Of a stretch of 64,000 bases of DNA, positions 1 to 7,037 are shown in pieces. How positions within the stretch are numbered: position 1 is the first letter of the stretch; the number at the start of each line of letters is the position of its first letter. The DNA comes from Betaproteobacteria bacterium (GTDB lineage: Bacteria; Pseudomonadota; Gammaproteobacteria; Burkholderiales; Usitatibacteraceae): the NCBI GenBank assembly GCA_016709665.1, contig JADJMI010000027.1, positions 372,001-436,000 on the forward strand, given 5' to 3'. Position numbers and translations under genes: made by a program. The notes below the pieces were generated by a model that did no database searches, was not told where the DNA came from, and saw only the letters and a program-made list of their open reading frames with translations.

Positions 1-746
1 GCCAGGTTCTCCTGGATCTCCGAAAGCTGGCGGGCCAGCTGGTCGATCTGCCCCTGTGAGCGCAACTGGATCGAGGGCTCCTCCATGCGGATGGCGGCGA
101 GGTCGCGATCGACTTGGGAGCGGGCGCGGCGAAGCGTCTGCAGCTTGATTTCCTGGTCGGTGACCTCGTTCGCCTTCTGCTTGGCCACCAGGTCCGACAC
201 GAACTTCTCGGCGGCGAGCTTCTGGTAGCGTGCGGCTTCCTCGCGGGCGGCGCGGATTCGCGTCTCCTGCAGCCTGAGCTCGCGGTCGGCCTGGGCCCGT
301 TCGCTTTCCAGGTCCTTCGCCCGGCGCTTGGCCTGGGCGACCTGCTGATCGCCCAGTTCGCGCAGTTGCTCCTGTTCGCGTTCGAGCAGCGTCCGGCGGC
401 TCGCGAGTTCCTGGGCGGAAGTCTCGGCCGTCGAGCGGTCGTAGGTGATCCGGGCCATGACGGCGCCGGCTTCGACCTCGTCGCCTTCCTTGATGAGGAG
501 ATCCGCTACCCGGCCGGGGTCGGGGATCAGCACGCGGGCCGCACCCACGTCGAGCGCGATGCTGCCCTCGACTCGCTCCCGCCGGGTGTACTCGCCCCAG
601 ATGGCGACGGCGAGAAGGATGGCGGCAATCGTCGCGGCCAGCAGGGTATAGACCCAGTAGGCGATGGGCCGGGCGAGCGTGGTCTCGCCCAGGTACTTCT
701 CGCGCTGGGCGTCGATCGCCTCCTTGCGAAAGAGGCTGCGGCTCAT
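1..746 (-). CDS. HlyD-family secretion adaptor (membrane fusion protein), 3' part outside window
   Basis: Reading leftward from ATG at 744-746 the frame stays open to the window edge, giving about 248 residues. It starts MSRSLFRKEAIDAQREKYLG, followed by one transmembrane helix (about residues 28-48, YWVYTLLAATIAAILLAVAI). A lipoyl-like half follows (VLIPDPGRVADLLIKEGDEV), then a long coiled coil rich in Arg, Glu and Gln (about 105-248). This is the layout of HlyD/CvaA periplasmic adaptors that link an inner-membrane ABC exporter to an outer-membrane channel. The second lipoyl half and beta-barrel lie beyond position 1, where an ABC exporter would be expected. The cargo cannot be told from this fragment. 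Confidence 0.85.
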   Translation of the reverse strand, partial: MSRSLFRKEAIDAQREKYLGETTLARPIAYWVYTLLAATIAAILLAVAIWGEYTRRERVEGSIALDVGAARVLIPDPGRVADLLIKEGDEVEAGAVMARITYDRSTAETSAQELASRRTLLEREQEQLRELGDQQVAQAKRRAKDLESERAQADRELRLQETRIRAAREEAARYQKLAAEKFVSDLVAKQKANEVTDQEIKLQTLRRARSQVDRDLAAIRMEEPSIQLRSQGQIDQLARQLSEIQENL

Positions 747-884
747 GCGCGGGCGAACGCGCGCGGCGCGAGGCGGGGAACGGTGGATTGCGTGGAGATC
801 ATGCTGGCCTCGGATTGTAAGTCATCGAGGCCCGGCCGGACGGGCTATCGGCGGCCCGCCCGGCGCACGATCGTGATTCCGAAC

Positions 885-1859
885 CTATTCGGCCTTGATG
901 CCCGCCTCGCGGATGGCCTTGCCCCATTTGAGGAGCTCGGCTTTCTGGAAATCGGCGAATTGCTCGGCCGTCATCGGCAGGAACTTGGCACCCTCCGATT
1001 CGAGGCGCTTCACGACCTCCGGCGACTGCATGATCTTCAACACCTCGGCGTTCAGGCGCCTCACGATCTCCGGCGGCGTGCCGGCCGGGGCGAAGAGGCC
1101 GATCCAGTTGCTCACGGCGAAGCCGGGCAGGCCCGACTCGGCGACGGTGGGCACGTCCGGCAGGGCCGCCGCGCGGGTCGTGCCGATGACGGCGAGGGCC
1201 CGCAGCCGGCCGGCTTTCACCATCGGCATCACCGTGGGCATCGTCGCGAAAGCCATCGTCGTCTGTCCGCCCACGAGGTCCGTGATGGCGGGGGAATTGC
1301 CCTTGTAGGGCACGTGCACGATGTCCACCTTGGCCGCCGACTTGAACATCTCGCCCGCGAGGTGGCTTGTGGTGCCGGTGCCCCCCGAGGCGTAGGTGAG
1401 CTTGCCGGGCTGGGCCTTGGCGAGCGCGATCACGTCGGTCACGTTCTTCGCCTTCAGGTCCGGATGCACCACCAGCAGGCCTTCCGCATCCAGCACGTGG
1501 GCGATGGGCACGAAGTCCTTCACGGGGTCGAACGGCATCGTCTTCATCAGGTGGACGTTGACCGCATGGGTGCCGATGTTGCTCAGGAGAATGGTGTAGC
1601 CGTCGGGGGCGGACTTCGCCACCAGGTCGGCACCGATGTTTCCGCCCGCGCCGGTGCGGTTCTCGACCACGACCGGCTGGCCCCACAGGTCCGAGAGCTT
1701 CTGCCCGATCACGCGGGCGAAGGTATCGGCGATGCCGCCCACCGCGAAGGGCACGATGATCTTGATGGCCTTGCTGGGGTAGGCCGGGGCCTGCGCCGAG
1801 GCCGCCGCCGGTACCGCCAAGGCAGCCAGCGCGACAAGGCTCGTGAAGATCTTCCGCAT
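885..1859 (-). CDS. Bug-family tripartite tricarboxylate transporter receptor
   Basis: 324 residues with a cleavable signal peptide (MRKIFTSLVALAALAVPAAASAQ). The mature start is typical of Bug periplasmic binding proteins: YPSKAIKIIVPFAVGGIADT, then VVENRTGAGGNIGADLVAKS. These proteins capture carboxylates in the periplasm. The start is fixed by a GAGGAG ribosome site just upstream. It is the last gene of a leftward run with an iron alcohol dehydrogenase, a CitE-like lyase and an RraA-type aldolase, so its ligand is probably the acid that operon breaks down. No TctA/TctB membrane genes are nearby; it may borrow an unlinked transporter. Family call is firm, ligand unknown. Confidence 0.93.
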   Translation of the reverse strand: MRKIFTSLVALAALAVPAAASAQAPAYPSKAIKIIVPFAVGGIADTFARVIGQKLSDLWGQPVVVENRTGAGGNIGADLVAKSAPDGYTILLSNIGTHAVNVHLMKTMPFDPVKDFVPIAHVLDAEGLLVVHPDLKAKNVTDVIALAKAQPGKLTYASGGTGTTSHLAGEMFKSAAKVDIVHVPYKGNSPAITDLVGGQTTMAFATMPTVMPMVKAGRLRALAVIGTTRAAALPDVPTVAESGLPGFAVSNWIGLFAPAGTPPEIVRRLNAEVLKIMQSPEVVKRLESEGAKFLPMTAEQFADFQKAELLKWGKAIREAGIKAE

Positions 1860-1897
1860 GGTTCGTTCTCCTCAGGTTCTGGTTATGGGTGAATTCG

Positions 1898-3043
1898 TCA
1901 GGGGTGAACTCGGCCGCCCATCGATTCGGCGAAGAGCGCTTCGAAATCGGCTCGCGAAACCGGCCGCGGATTCGTGGCCGTCGAGTGGTCCGCGAGGGCC
2001 CCGTCGACCATGCGGGGCAGCACGTCGTCCTTCACGCCCATCGCCCGCAGCGAAGGCGGCAGGCCGATCGCGGCATTCAGTTCCGCGATGAACCCGGCCA
2101 ACGCCTCGCCGGAGGATACGCCCAGCGCCCGCGCGAGGGCGTTGCACTTGTCGACGGCGTGCCCGTGGTTGAAGCGCAGCACGGCCGGCAGGATCACGGC
2201 GTTCAGCGTGCCGTGGTGCAAGACCGGGTCCTTCAGTCCTCCCAGCGGATGCGACATGGAGTGGACGGCGCCCAGGCCTTTCTGGAAGGTGAGGCCGCCT
2301 TGCAGCGAGGCCATCATCATGTTCCACCGCGCCTCGCGGTTCGATCCGTCCGTGACCGCCGTGCGGATCCAGCCGGCCGCGCGGGCGGCGCCGTCGAGCG
2401 CGATCGCGTCCGCCGGCGGGTTCACGCGGGGAGAGAGGTAGGTCTCGATGCAGTGCGTGAGCGCGTCCATGCCCGTCGCCGCCGTGAGGCGGGGCGGCAG
2501 GCCCAGCGTGAGCTCCGGGTCGCAGATCGCCACCCGGGGGATCATGGGCGGGCCGATGATGCCGAGCTTGCTGCCGTCGCGCAGCGTGATGAGCGAAGCG
2601 CGCCCGACCTCGCTGCCGGTTCCGGCCGTGGTGGGGATGGCTACGAGGGGCGCCACCCGGGCCGTGATCTTCGCCATTCCCCCGCGGATGGCCGCGTACT
2701 GGCCGATCGGCCCGTCGTGGGTCGCGAGGAGGGCAACGGCCTTGCCCAGGTCGATGGGGGATCCGCCGCCCACCGCGATGATGCCGTCGCACCCGCCTTC
2801 GAGGTACGCGCGCGTCGCTTCCTCGACGGCTTCCTCGGTGGGGTTCTGCGGCGTGCGGTCGAAGACCACATGCGGCATGGCCGCGAGCGCCACTCTCACG
2901 CGGGCGAAGACGGGCCCGTCCGAGAGGCCCGGGTCGGTCACGACCAGGGGCCTCGTGATGCCGGCCGAGCGCGCAATCGGCTCGACGCGCGAGACGACGC
3001 CGAAATCGAACTCGATGGTGGTGAGGTAGTTGATCGTGGCCAT
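1898..3043 (-). CDS. Iron-containing alcohol dehydrogenase (maleylacetate reductase-like)
   Basis: 381 residues, the usual length of group III Fe-dependent alcohol dehydrogenases. Visible motifs are the NAD(P) loop GGGSPIDLGKA (about 90-100), TTAGTGSEV (about 137-145), and metal-ligand regions GMDALTHCIETY and GLGAVHSMSHPLGG. Members oxidise alcohols or hydroxyacids, or reduce aldehydes or maleylacetate, with NAD(P)H. The gene lies 6 bases downstream of the CitE-like gene and 38 upstream of the Bug receptor gene, so it belongs to the same transcript. A role as hydroxyacid or semialdehyde dehydrogenase in a carboxylate pathway is inference. The substrate cannot be read from sequence. Confidence 0.9.
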   Translation of the reverse strand: MATINYLTTIEFDFGVVSRVEPIARSAGITRPLVVTDPGLSDGPVFARVRVALAAMPHVVFDRTPQNPTEEAVEEATRAYLEGGCDGIIAVGGGSPIDLGKAVALLATHDGPIGQYAAIRGGMAKITARVAPLVAIPTTAGTGSEVGRASLITLRDGSKLGIIGPPMIPRVAICDPELTLGLPPRLTAATGMDALTHCIETYLSPRVNPPADAIALDGAARAAGWIRTAVTDGSNREARWNMMMASLQGGLTFQKGLGAVHSMSHPLGGLKDPVLHHGTLNAVILPAVLRFNHGHAVDKCNALARALGVSSGEALAGFIAELNAAIGLPPSLRAMGVKDDVLPRMVDGALADHSTATNPRPVSRADFEALFAESMGGRVHP

Positions 3044-3049
3044 GGGGTC

Positions 3050-3889
3050 TCAGCGTTCCGGTTCGAAGGCGGCGATGCGAGCGAGCCGCCGGATTGCCGG
3101 CCGTTCGATCAGCTTTCCCTCGAACACGAGGGGGCGGGTGGGGTCTTCCTCGAAGGCGGCCACGATGCGGCGGGCCCGTTCGATCTCCCCGGCGGTCGGG
3201 GTGAAGGACTCGACGATCGCCTTCACCTGGCTCGCGTGTTTTGCCGCCTTGCCCGTCATTCCGAGCGCCTTCGCCCGGGCGCACGATTCGCGCAGCCCGG
3301 CGAGATCGTCGATGACGGGGTAGGGCGAATCCAGGCATTCCACCCCTGCTCCGGCGGCGGCGTGCACCACGCGGGAACGGGCGTAGAGCAGGGGCTCCCA
3401 GGCCATCTCGCACCCGAGGGCGGTGGACAGGTCGAATCCGCCGAAGACGAGCGCCTTCAGTCGCGGGCTGGCCCGGGCGATGGCCGCGCATTGCTCGAGC
3501 CCTTCGCAGGTCTCGATGATGGGGTAGAGCTCGAAGGGGGCGGCCGCCGAAAGCTCGATGGCGCGAGTGATCGCGGTGGCGGCATTCACCTTGGGAAGCA
3601 TCAGCGCACCCAGCGCCCCGGGGCTTCGCGAGAGGGCGCGGACATCCTCATCGCCCTCCGGCGTGCCGATCTCGTTCACGCGTGCCACGAGTTGCATGCC
3701 GGGCGGAAGGGCGAGACCGCTCAGGGCCGCGAGTACGGCGTCGCGGCTCTCTTCCTTGCGCCCGGGCGGCACCGCGTCCTCCAGGTCGATGCAGACCAGG
3801 TCCGCGCCGCTCGAGAGCGCGCCCGGCAGCGCCTCGAGGGCGAGCGCGCCCACGAAGAGCATCGCTCGCCGGCGCACGACCTCAGCCAT
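3050..3889 (-). CDS. HpcH/HpaI aldolase, CitE-like CoA-ester lyase
   Basis: 279 residues with the TIM-barrel pattern of the CitE/malyl-CoA lyase family: MLFVGALALEALPGALSSGA near the N-terminus, the acidic metal-binding segment DLVCIDLEDAVPPGRK, and YPIIETCEGLEQ mid-protein. Family members cleave (3S)-malyl-CoA, citramalyl-CoA or related beta-hydroxyacyl-CoA esters with Mg2+. At 279 residues it resembles stand-alone CitE-like lyases more than the citrate lyase beta subunit, and no citrate lyase alpha or gamma gene is present. Its start overlaps the end of the RraA-type gene by 8 bases, indicating translational coupling. Exact CoA-ester unknown. Confidence 0.88.
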   Translation of the reverse strand: MAEVVRRRAMLFVGALALEALPGALSSGADLVCIDLEDAVPPGRKEESRDAVLAALSGLALPPGMQLVARVNEIGTPEGDEDVRALSRSPGALGALMLPKVNAATAITRAIELSAAAPFELYPIIETCEGLEQCAAIARASPRLKALVFGGFDLSTALGCEMAWEPLLYARSRVVHAAAGAGVECLDSPYPVIDDLAGLRESCARAKALGMTGKAAKHASQVKAIVESFTPTAGEIERARRIVAAFEEDPTRPLVFEGKLIERPAIRRLARIAAFEPER

Positions 3890-4556
3890 TGGCCTTCAGC
3901 ATGTTGTCGTAGTTCACGCGCTGGTGGGCCTCGACCGGGTCGGCCCCGGCCCGGATCTCGGCGATCACGCGCTCCTCCGTGGCCCGCACCTTCTGCGCGA
4001 AGGTGATGACCTCGGCGACGCGCTCGTGGGGGATCACCACCGTGCCGTTGTCATCGGCGAGGATGTAGTCGCCCGGGCGAACGCGCACGCCGCCCAGGCG
4101 GATCTCCATGCCGTAACCGGCGCAGGCCGACCGCCCTCGCACCGACTGCTGCGCGATGCCCTTGCAGTACACGGGCATGCCGTAGACCTTGTACTCGTCC
4201 ACGTCGCGAACGACGGCGTCCGAGACGCAGCCCACGAGGCCGTTGTGCTTGGCCGTCGCGCCCGCAACGCCGCCGAAGCTGTTGATGTGCGGATTCTCGG
4301 ATCCGTCGACCACCAGCACCGAGCCCGCGCCGCCCTTCACGATGGCGCGCAGGGTGCCTAGCACGATGGATTCCTCGGCCTGGCCGAACGGCACGACTTT
4401 CAGCGTGGCGGCCGGGCCGGCGATCTTGGCGCACGGGTAGATGGGCAGGATGCCCTGCGGGGCGCCTTCGATGCCGAGGCGGTCGAGGGCGTCGGATACG
4501 TTGGGCGTGGAAACGGCAAGCAACTGGCTGACGAGGCGGCTGTCGGTCTGGGCCAT
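3882..4556 (-). CDS. RraA-type 4-hydroxy-4-methyl-2-oxoglutarate aldolase-like protein
   Basis: 224 residues from the ATG at 4554-4556, preceded by GGAGAACGAACC. A longer reading from an in-frame TTG would place the ribosome site inside the gene, so the ATG is preferred. Family marks are SDALDRLGIEGAP near the N-terminus, GGVAGATAKHNGLVGCVSDAVVRD and the basic/acidic segment RVRPGDYILADDNGTVVIP. HMG/CHA aldolases of this fold split 4-hydroxy-4-methyl- or 4-carboxy-4-hydroxy-2-oxo acids into pyruvate and a second oxo acid using a divalent metal. It is the first gene of the leftward operon and is divergent from a LysR gene. Other RraA-fold activities are possible. Confidence 0.86.
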   Translation of the reverse strand: MAQTDSRLVSQLLAVSTPNVSDALDRLGIEGAPQGILPIYPCAKIAGPAATLKVVPFGQAEESIVLGTLRAIVKGGAGSVLVVDGSENPHINSFGGVAGATAKHNGLVGCVSDAVVRDVDEYKVYGMPVYCKGIAQQSVRGRSACAGYGMEIRLGGVRVRPGDYILADDNGTVVIPHERVAEVITFAQKVRATEERVIAEIRAGADPVEAHQRVNYDNMLKANG

Positions 4557-4623
4557 CGGTTCGTTCTCCAAGGGGGTCTGGCGGTGCGCCCAATGCTAGA
4601 CTGCGTCGTCAATCAAGGCGAAC

Positions 4624-4654
4624 GAATATTATTGAAGTCATAATCAAATATTTC
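4624..4654. promoter_or_regulatory. AT-rich imperfect inverted repeat between RraA-type and LysR genes
   Basis: Arms at 4624-4635 (GAATATTATTGA) and 4644-4654 (TCAAATATTTC) flank an 8-base centre in an otherwise GC-rich region, between two divergent start codons. The inner part has the T-N11-A form of LysR boxes. A binding site for the adjacent LysR regulator and overlapping divergent promoters are the likely content; this is inferred from position and symmetry. Confidence 0.5.
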
Positions 4655-4673
4655 TTAACTGGAACCGCTCACC

Positions 4674-5648
4674 ATGGATGACCTGCCCCCGCGCGATGCC
4701 GAGAGCCCCTCCCGCGTCTTCGACATGGAGACGCTTCGTTCGCTGGTGGCGCTCGCGGACCTGGGCAGCCTCGCGCTCGCGAGCGGGCGCATCGGGCGCA
4801 CCCAGGCGGCCCTCAGCCAGCAGATGCGCCGCCTCGAGGAGCGCGCGGGGCAGCCCCTCTTCAGCCGGGATTCGCGCCGGCTCGTCCTCACGGAGGCCGG
4901 GCAATTGATGCTTGGCTACGCGCGCCGCATCCTGGCCCTCAACGACGAGGCCCGGCAGGCCCTTCGCCGCACGGGGGTGTCGGGCGAGGTGCGGTTCGGC
5001 TCTTCCCAGGATTTCGGCGAGGCGTGGCTGCCTCCCGTGCTCGCGCAGTTCCGCAAGGCCTTTCCCGCCGTCCGCATCGAGGTGCGCATCGACGGCGGCA
5101 CGCGCTCGGTGGAGGCGGTGGAGGCCGGGCAGCTCGACGTGGCGCTGGCCCTCGGCCTGGGCGAGCGTGGCGATTGCGAGCGCATCGGCCAGTTGCCGCT
5201 CGTGTGGATCGCCCACCAGGATTTCACTTGGGACGGCCGTGAGAGCCTGCCCCTCGCACTCTTCACCGCGCCCTGCCGTTTCCGCAACCGGGGTACCGCC
5301 GCCCTGGATGGCGCCGGCGTCGCCTGGAACATCGCGCTCACGAGCCCCAGCCTGTATGGCGTCTGGGCTGCGGTGAACGCGGGCCTGGGCGTCACGGTGC
5401 GCACGCCCGAGGGCCTGCTGCCGGGGCTCGAGATCGTGAACGGCAAGTTCGGACTGCCGGACCTCGGCAGCGTCGACGTCACGCTCTACTTCGGGAAAGG
5501 GCCTCGCAGCCCCGCGGTCGAGAGCCTGGCGGGCTTGCTGCGCGATAGGCTCGGCCATCGCATCGACGATCTCGAGTCGAGCCTGCCGAAACGCACGGCG
5601 CCGCGCCGTGCCCGTTCGCGGCGGTCGACGGCCATCGCTTCTCCCTAG
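4674..5648 (+). CDS. LysR-family transcriptional regulator
   Basis: 324 residues. The N-terminal winged helix-turn-helix reads METLRSLVALADLGSLALAS and GRTQAALSQQMRRLEERAGQ, followed by an effector-binding domain (VRFGSSQDFGEAWLPPVLAQF; IRIEV-type strand; GLGVTVRTPEGLLPGLEI). The ATG at 4674 gives a 17-residue leader before the usual LysR start; the ATG at 4725 is an alternative. A basic tail (RTAPRRARSRRS) follows the effector domain. It is transcribed away from the RraA/CitE/Fe-ADH/Bug operon and probably controls it, as is common for LysR genes next to divergent catabolic operons. Inducer unknown. Confidence 0.92.
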   Translation: MDDLPPRDAESPSRVFDMETLRSLVALADLGSLALASGRIGRTQAALSQQMRRLEERAGQPLFSRDSRRLVLTEAGQLMLGYARRILALNDEARQALRRTGVSGEVRFGSSQDFGEAWLPPVLAQFRKAFPAVRIEVRIDGGTRSVEAVEAGQLDVALALGLGERGDCERIGQLPLVWIAHQDFTWDGRESLPLALFTAPCRFRNRGTAALDGAGVAWNIALTSPSLYGVWAAVNAGLGVTVRTPEGLLPGLEIVNGKFGLPDLGSVDVTLYFGKGPRSPAVESLAGLLRDRLGHRIDDLESSLPKRTAPRRARSRRSTAIASP

Positions 5649-5670
5649 GAAAGGGCTTCGGGCGGGGGGC

Positions 5671-5698
5671 TTGCAATCCCGGGAGGGATGGTGATAAC
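5671..5698 (+). promoter_or_regulatory. Candidate sigma-70 promoter of lexA
   Basis: A -35 like TTGCAA (5671-5676) and a -10 like GATAAC (5693-5698) are 16 bases apart. The -10 lies inside the first 18-bp palindrome, so a protein bound there would block RNA polymerase. Read from consensus only. Confidence 0.5.
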
Positions 5699-5707
5699 TT
5701 GGTCACC
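5690..5707. promoter_or_regulatory. Palindrome 1 of tandem LexA-type operator
   Basis: GGTGATAACTTGGTCACC has arms GGTGA and TCACC around 8 bases. It overlaps the putative -10 of lexA. A second copy with the same arms and spacing begins exactly 21 bases later, two helical turns, on the same face of the DNA. Autoregulation by the adjacent LexA is the natural reading. The arms differ from the E. coli CTGT-N8-ACAG box but keep the N8 spacing. Confidence 0.65.
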
Positions 5708-5710
5708 ATG

Positions 5711-5728
5711 GGTGATCATCTTGTCACC
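5711..5728. promoter_or_regulatory. Palindrome 2 of tandem LexA-type operator
   Basis: GGTGATCATCTTGTCACC repeats the GGTGA-N8-TCACC design of the copy at 5690-5707. It lies in the expected transcription start and leader region, 18 bases before the lexA ATG. Between the copies the centres share the CTTG step, so the two sites are related beyond their arms. Confidence 0.65.
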
Positions 5729-5746
5729 CACCTTTCGGGAAAGCCC

Positions 5747-6385
5747 ATGGAAACCCCTCTCACCGCACGGCAGGCCGAAATACTGGCGACCATCCGGTCC
5801 TTCCTGGCCGAGACGGGGCGTCCTCCCTCGCGGCCGGAGCTCGCGAAGATCCTCGGCATCGCTTCCACCAACGCCATCCACAAGCACCTCGAGGCGCTGG
5901 TCCGCAAGGGCGCCATCGAGCTCGAGCCCCACGTGGCCCGCGGCATCCGCCTGCTGGAAGAGGCCGGCCTGCCCCTCATCGGCCGCGTTGCCGCCGGCAG
6001 CCCCATGCTCGCGATCGAGAACGTCATGGGCCGCTATCCGGTGGATCCGTCCCTCTTCACCCCGCGCGCCGACTACCTCCTGCAGGTGAGCGGCCTCAGC
6101 ATGCGAGACGAAGGCATCCTCGACGGCGACTGGATCGTCGTGCACCGCACGAGCGAGGCGAGGAACGGCCAGATCGTCGTGGCCCGGGTGGGCAACGACG
6201 TCACCGTGAAGCGCCTCAAGGTCCGCGGGTCCAAGGCGGAGCTGATTCCCGCCAACCCGGATTTCCAGGTCCTTCACCTGGATCTCGAACGCGACACCCT
6301 CGAGATCGAGGGCATCGCGGTGGGCGTGATCCGCAATCTCATGGCCGGCCCCCCGCCTTCGCGCGGCCGCCGGGTGTCCGCATGA
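5747..6385 (+). CDS. lexA: LexA-type SOS repressor of the mutagenesis cassette
   Basis: 212 residues from ATG 5747 (METPLTARQAEILATIRSFL), chosen over upstream GTG/ATG codons because it matches the LexA start and has GGGAAAG before it. The N-terminal winged HTH (ELAKILGIASTNAIHKHLEA) is followed by the self-cleavage site Ala83-Gly84 (VAAGSP), catalytic Ser118 (GLSMRD) and Lys155 (DVTVKRLK). It represses until RecA-stimulated self-cleavage after DNA damage. The stop overlaps the imuA start (ATGA), placing it at the head of the imuA-imuB-dnaE2 operon, as for second LexA copies in other proteobacteria. Whether the genome has another lexA is not visible. Confidence 0.95.
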   Translation: METPLTARQAEILATIRSFLAETGRPPSRPELAKILGIASTNAIHKHLEALVRKGAIELEPHVARGIRLLEEAGLPLIGRVAAGSPMLAIENVMGRYPVDPSLFTPRADYLLQVSGLSMRDEGILDGDWIVVHRTSEARNGQIVVARVGNDVTVKRLKVRGSKAELIPANPDFQVLHLDLERDTLEIEGIAVGVIRNLMAGPPPSRGRRVSA

Positions 6386-7026
6386 GCGCCGTGCTCGACC
6401 CGGCACGCGTACCCGGCGTCTGGCGCGGGGGGGAAGTCGATGCGGCCTCGCCTCCGGGGATACCCTCGGGCCACGCGCGCCTCGATCTGGAGCTTCCCGG
6501 CGGCGGCTGGCCGCGCGGCGCGCTCACGGAAATCCTCCACGCCGGGGTCGGCTTGGGCGAGGTGTCTCTCCTCTTCGGTGCGCTCGCGCGCATCGCAAGC
6601 GAGGGACGCACCATCGCCTGGATCAACCCGCCGCACCTTCCCTACGCACCCGCCCTGGCCTCGGCCGGCGTGGCGCTCGACGCTTGCCTGGTGGTCCGCC
6701 CTGCCACGCACGAGGATGCGCTCTGGTCTGCCGACCAGGCGCTTCGCTCGGGCGCGTGCGGGGCGGCTCTTTTTTGGCTCACGGAAAAGACGGACTACGC
6801 CTGGCTGCGCCGCCTGCAGATGGCCGCGGAATCCGGCAAGGCGCTTGCCGTGCTCTTCCGCCCGCTTGCTGCCCTTTCGCAGGCTTCCCCCGCACACCTG
6901 AGACTCGAGATCGGCTCGCGGGGCGGCAACCTGACGGTAAAGGTGCCCAAGCGGCGCGGCCCGCCCCTGCATACCCCCATCACCCTGCGCACCCCCGGCC
7001 GGCCCGCCGCACGTGCCGCGGCCTGA
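6382..7026 (+). CDS. imuA: ImuA, translesion synthesis accessory protein
   Basis: 214 residues in the RecA/SulA-like ImuA family. The N-terminal half carries the typical segments LDLELPGGGWPRGALTEIL, GEVSLLFGALARIASEGR and IAWINPPHLPYAPALASAGV; the C-terminal part includes WLRRLQMAAESGKALAVLFRP. ImuA works with ImuB and DnaE2 in damage-induced mutagenesis and is thought to regulate or tether the complex. The ATG overlaps the lexA stop by four bases and the stop is 11 bases before imuB, so all four genes should be co-transcribed and derepressed by LexA cleavage. Confidence 0.92.
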   Translation: MSAVLDPARVPGVWRGGEVDAASPPGIPSGHARLDLELPGGGWPRGALTEILHAGVGLGEVSLLFGALARIASEGRTIAWINPPHLPYAPALASAGVALDACLVVRPATHEDALWSADQALRSGACGAALFWLTEKTDYAWLRRLQMAAESGKALAVLFRPLAALSQASPAHLRLEIGSRGGNLTVKVPKRRGPPLHTPITLRTPGRPAARAAA

Positions 7027-7037
7027 GGTCTTTCGCC

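Noticed and set aside
4571..4571. Longer RraA-type start at an upstream TTG (MENEPMAQ)
   Set aside because: It would put the GGAGAACGAACC ribosome site inside the coding region; the ATG at 4556 has proper spacing.
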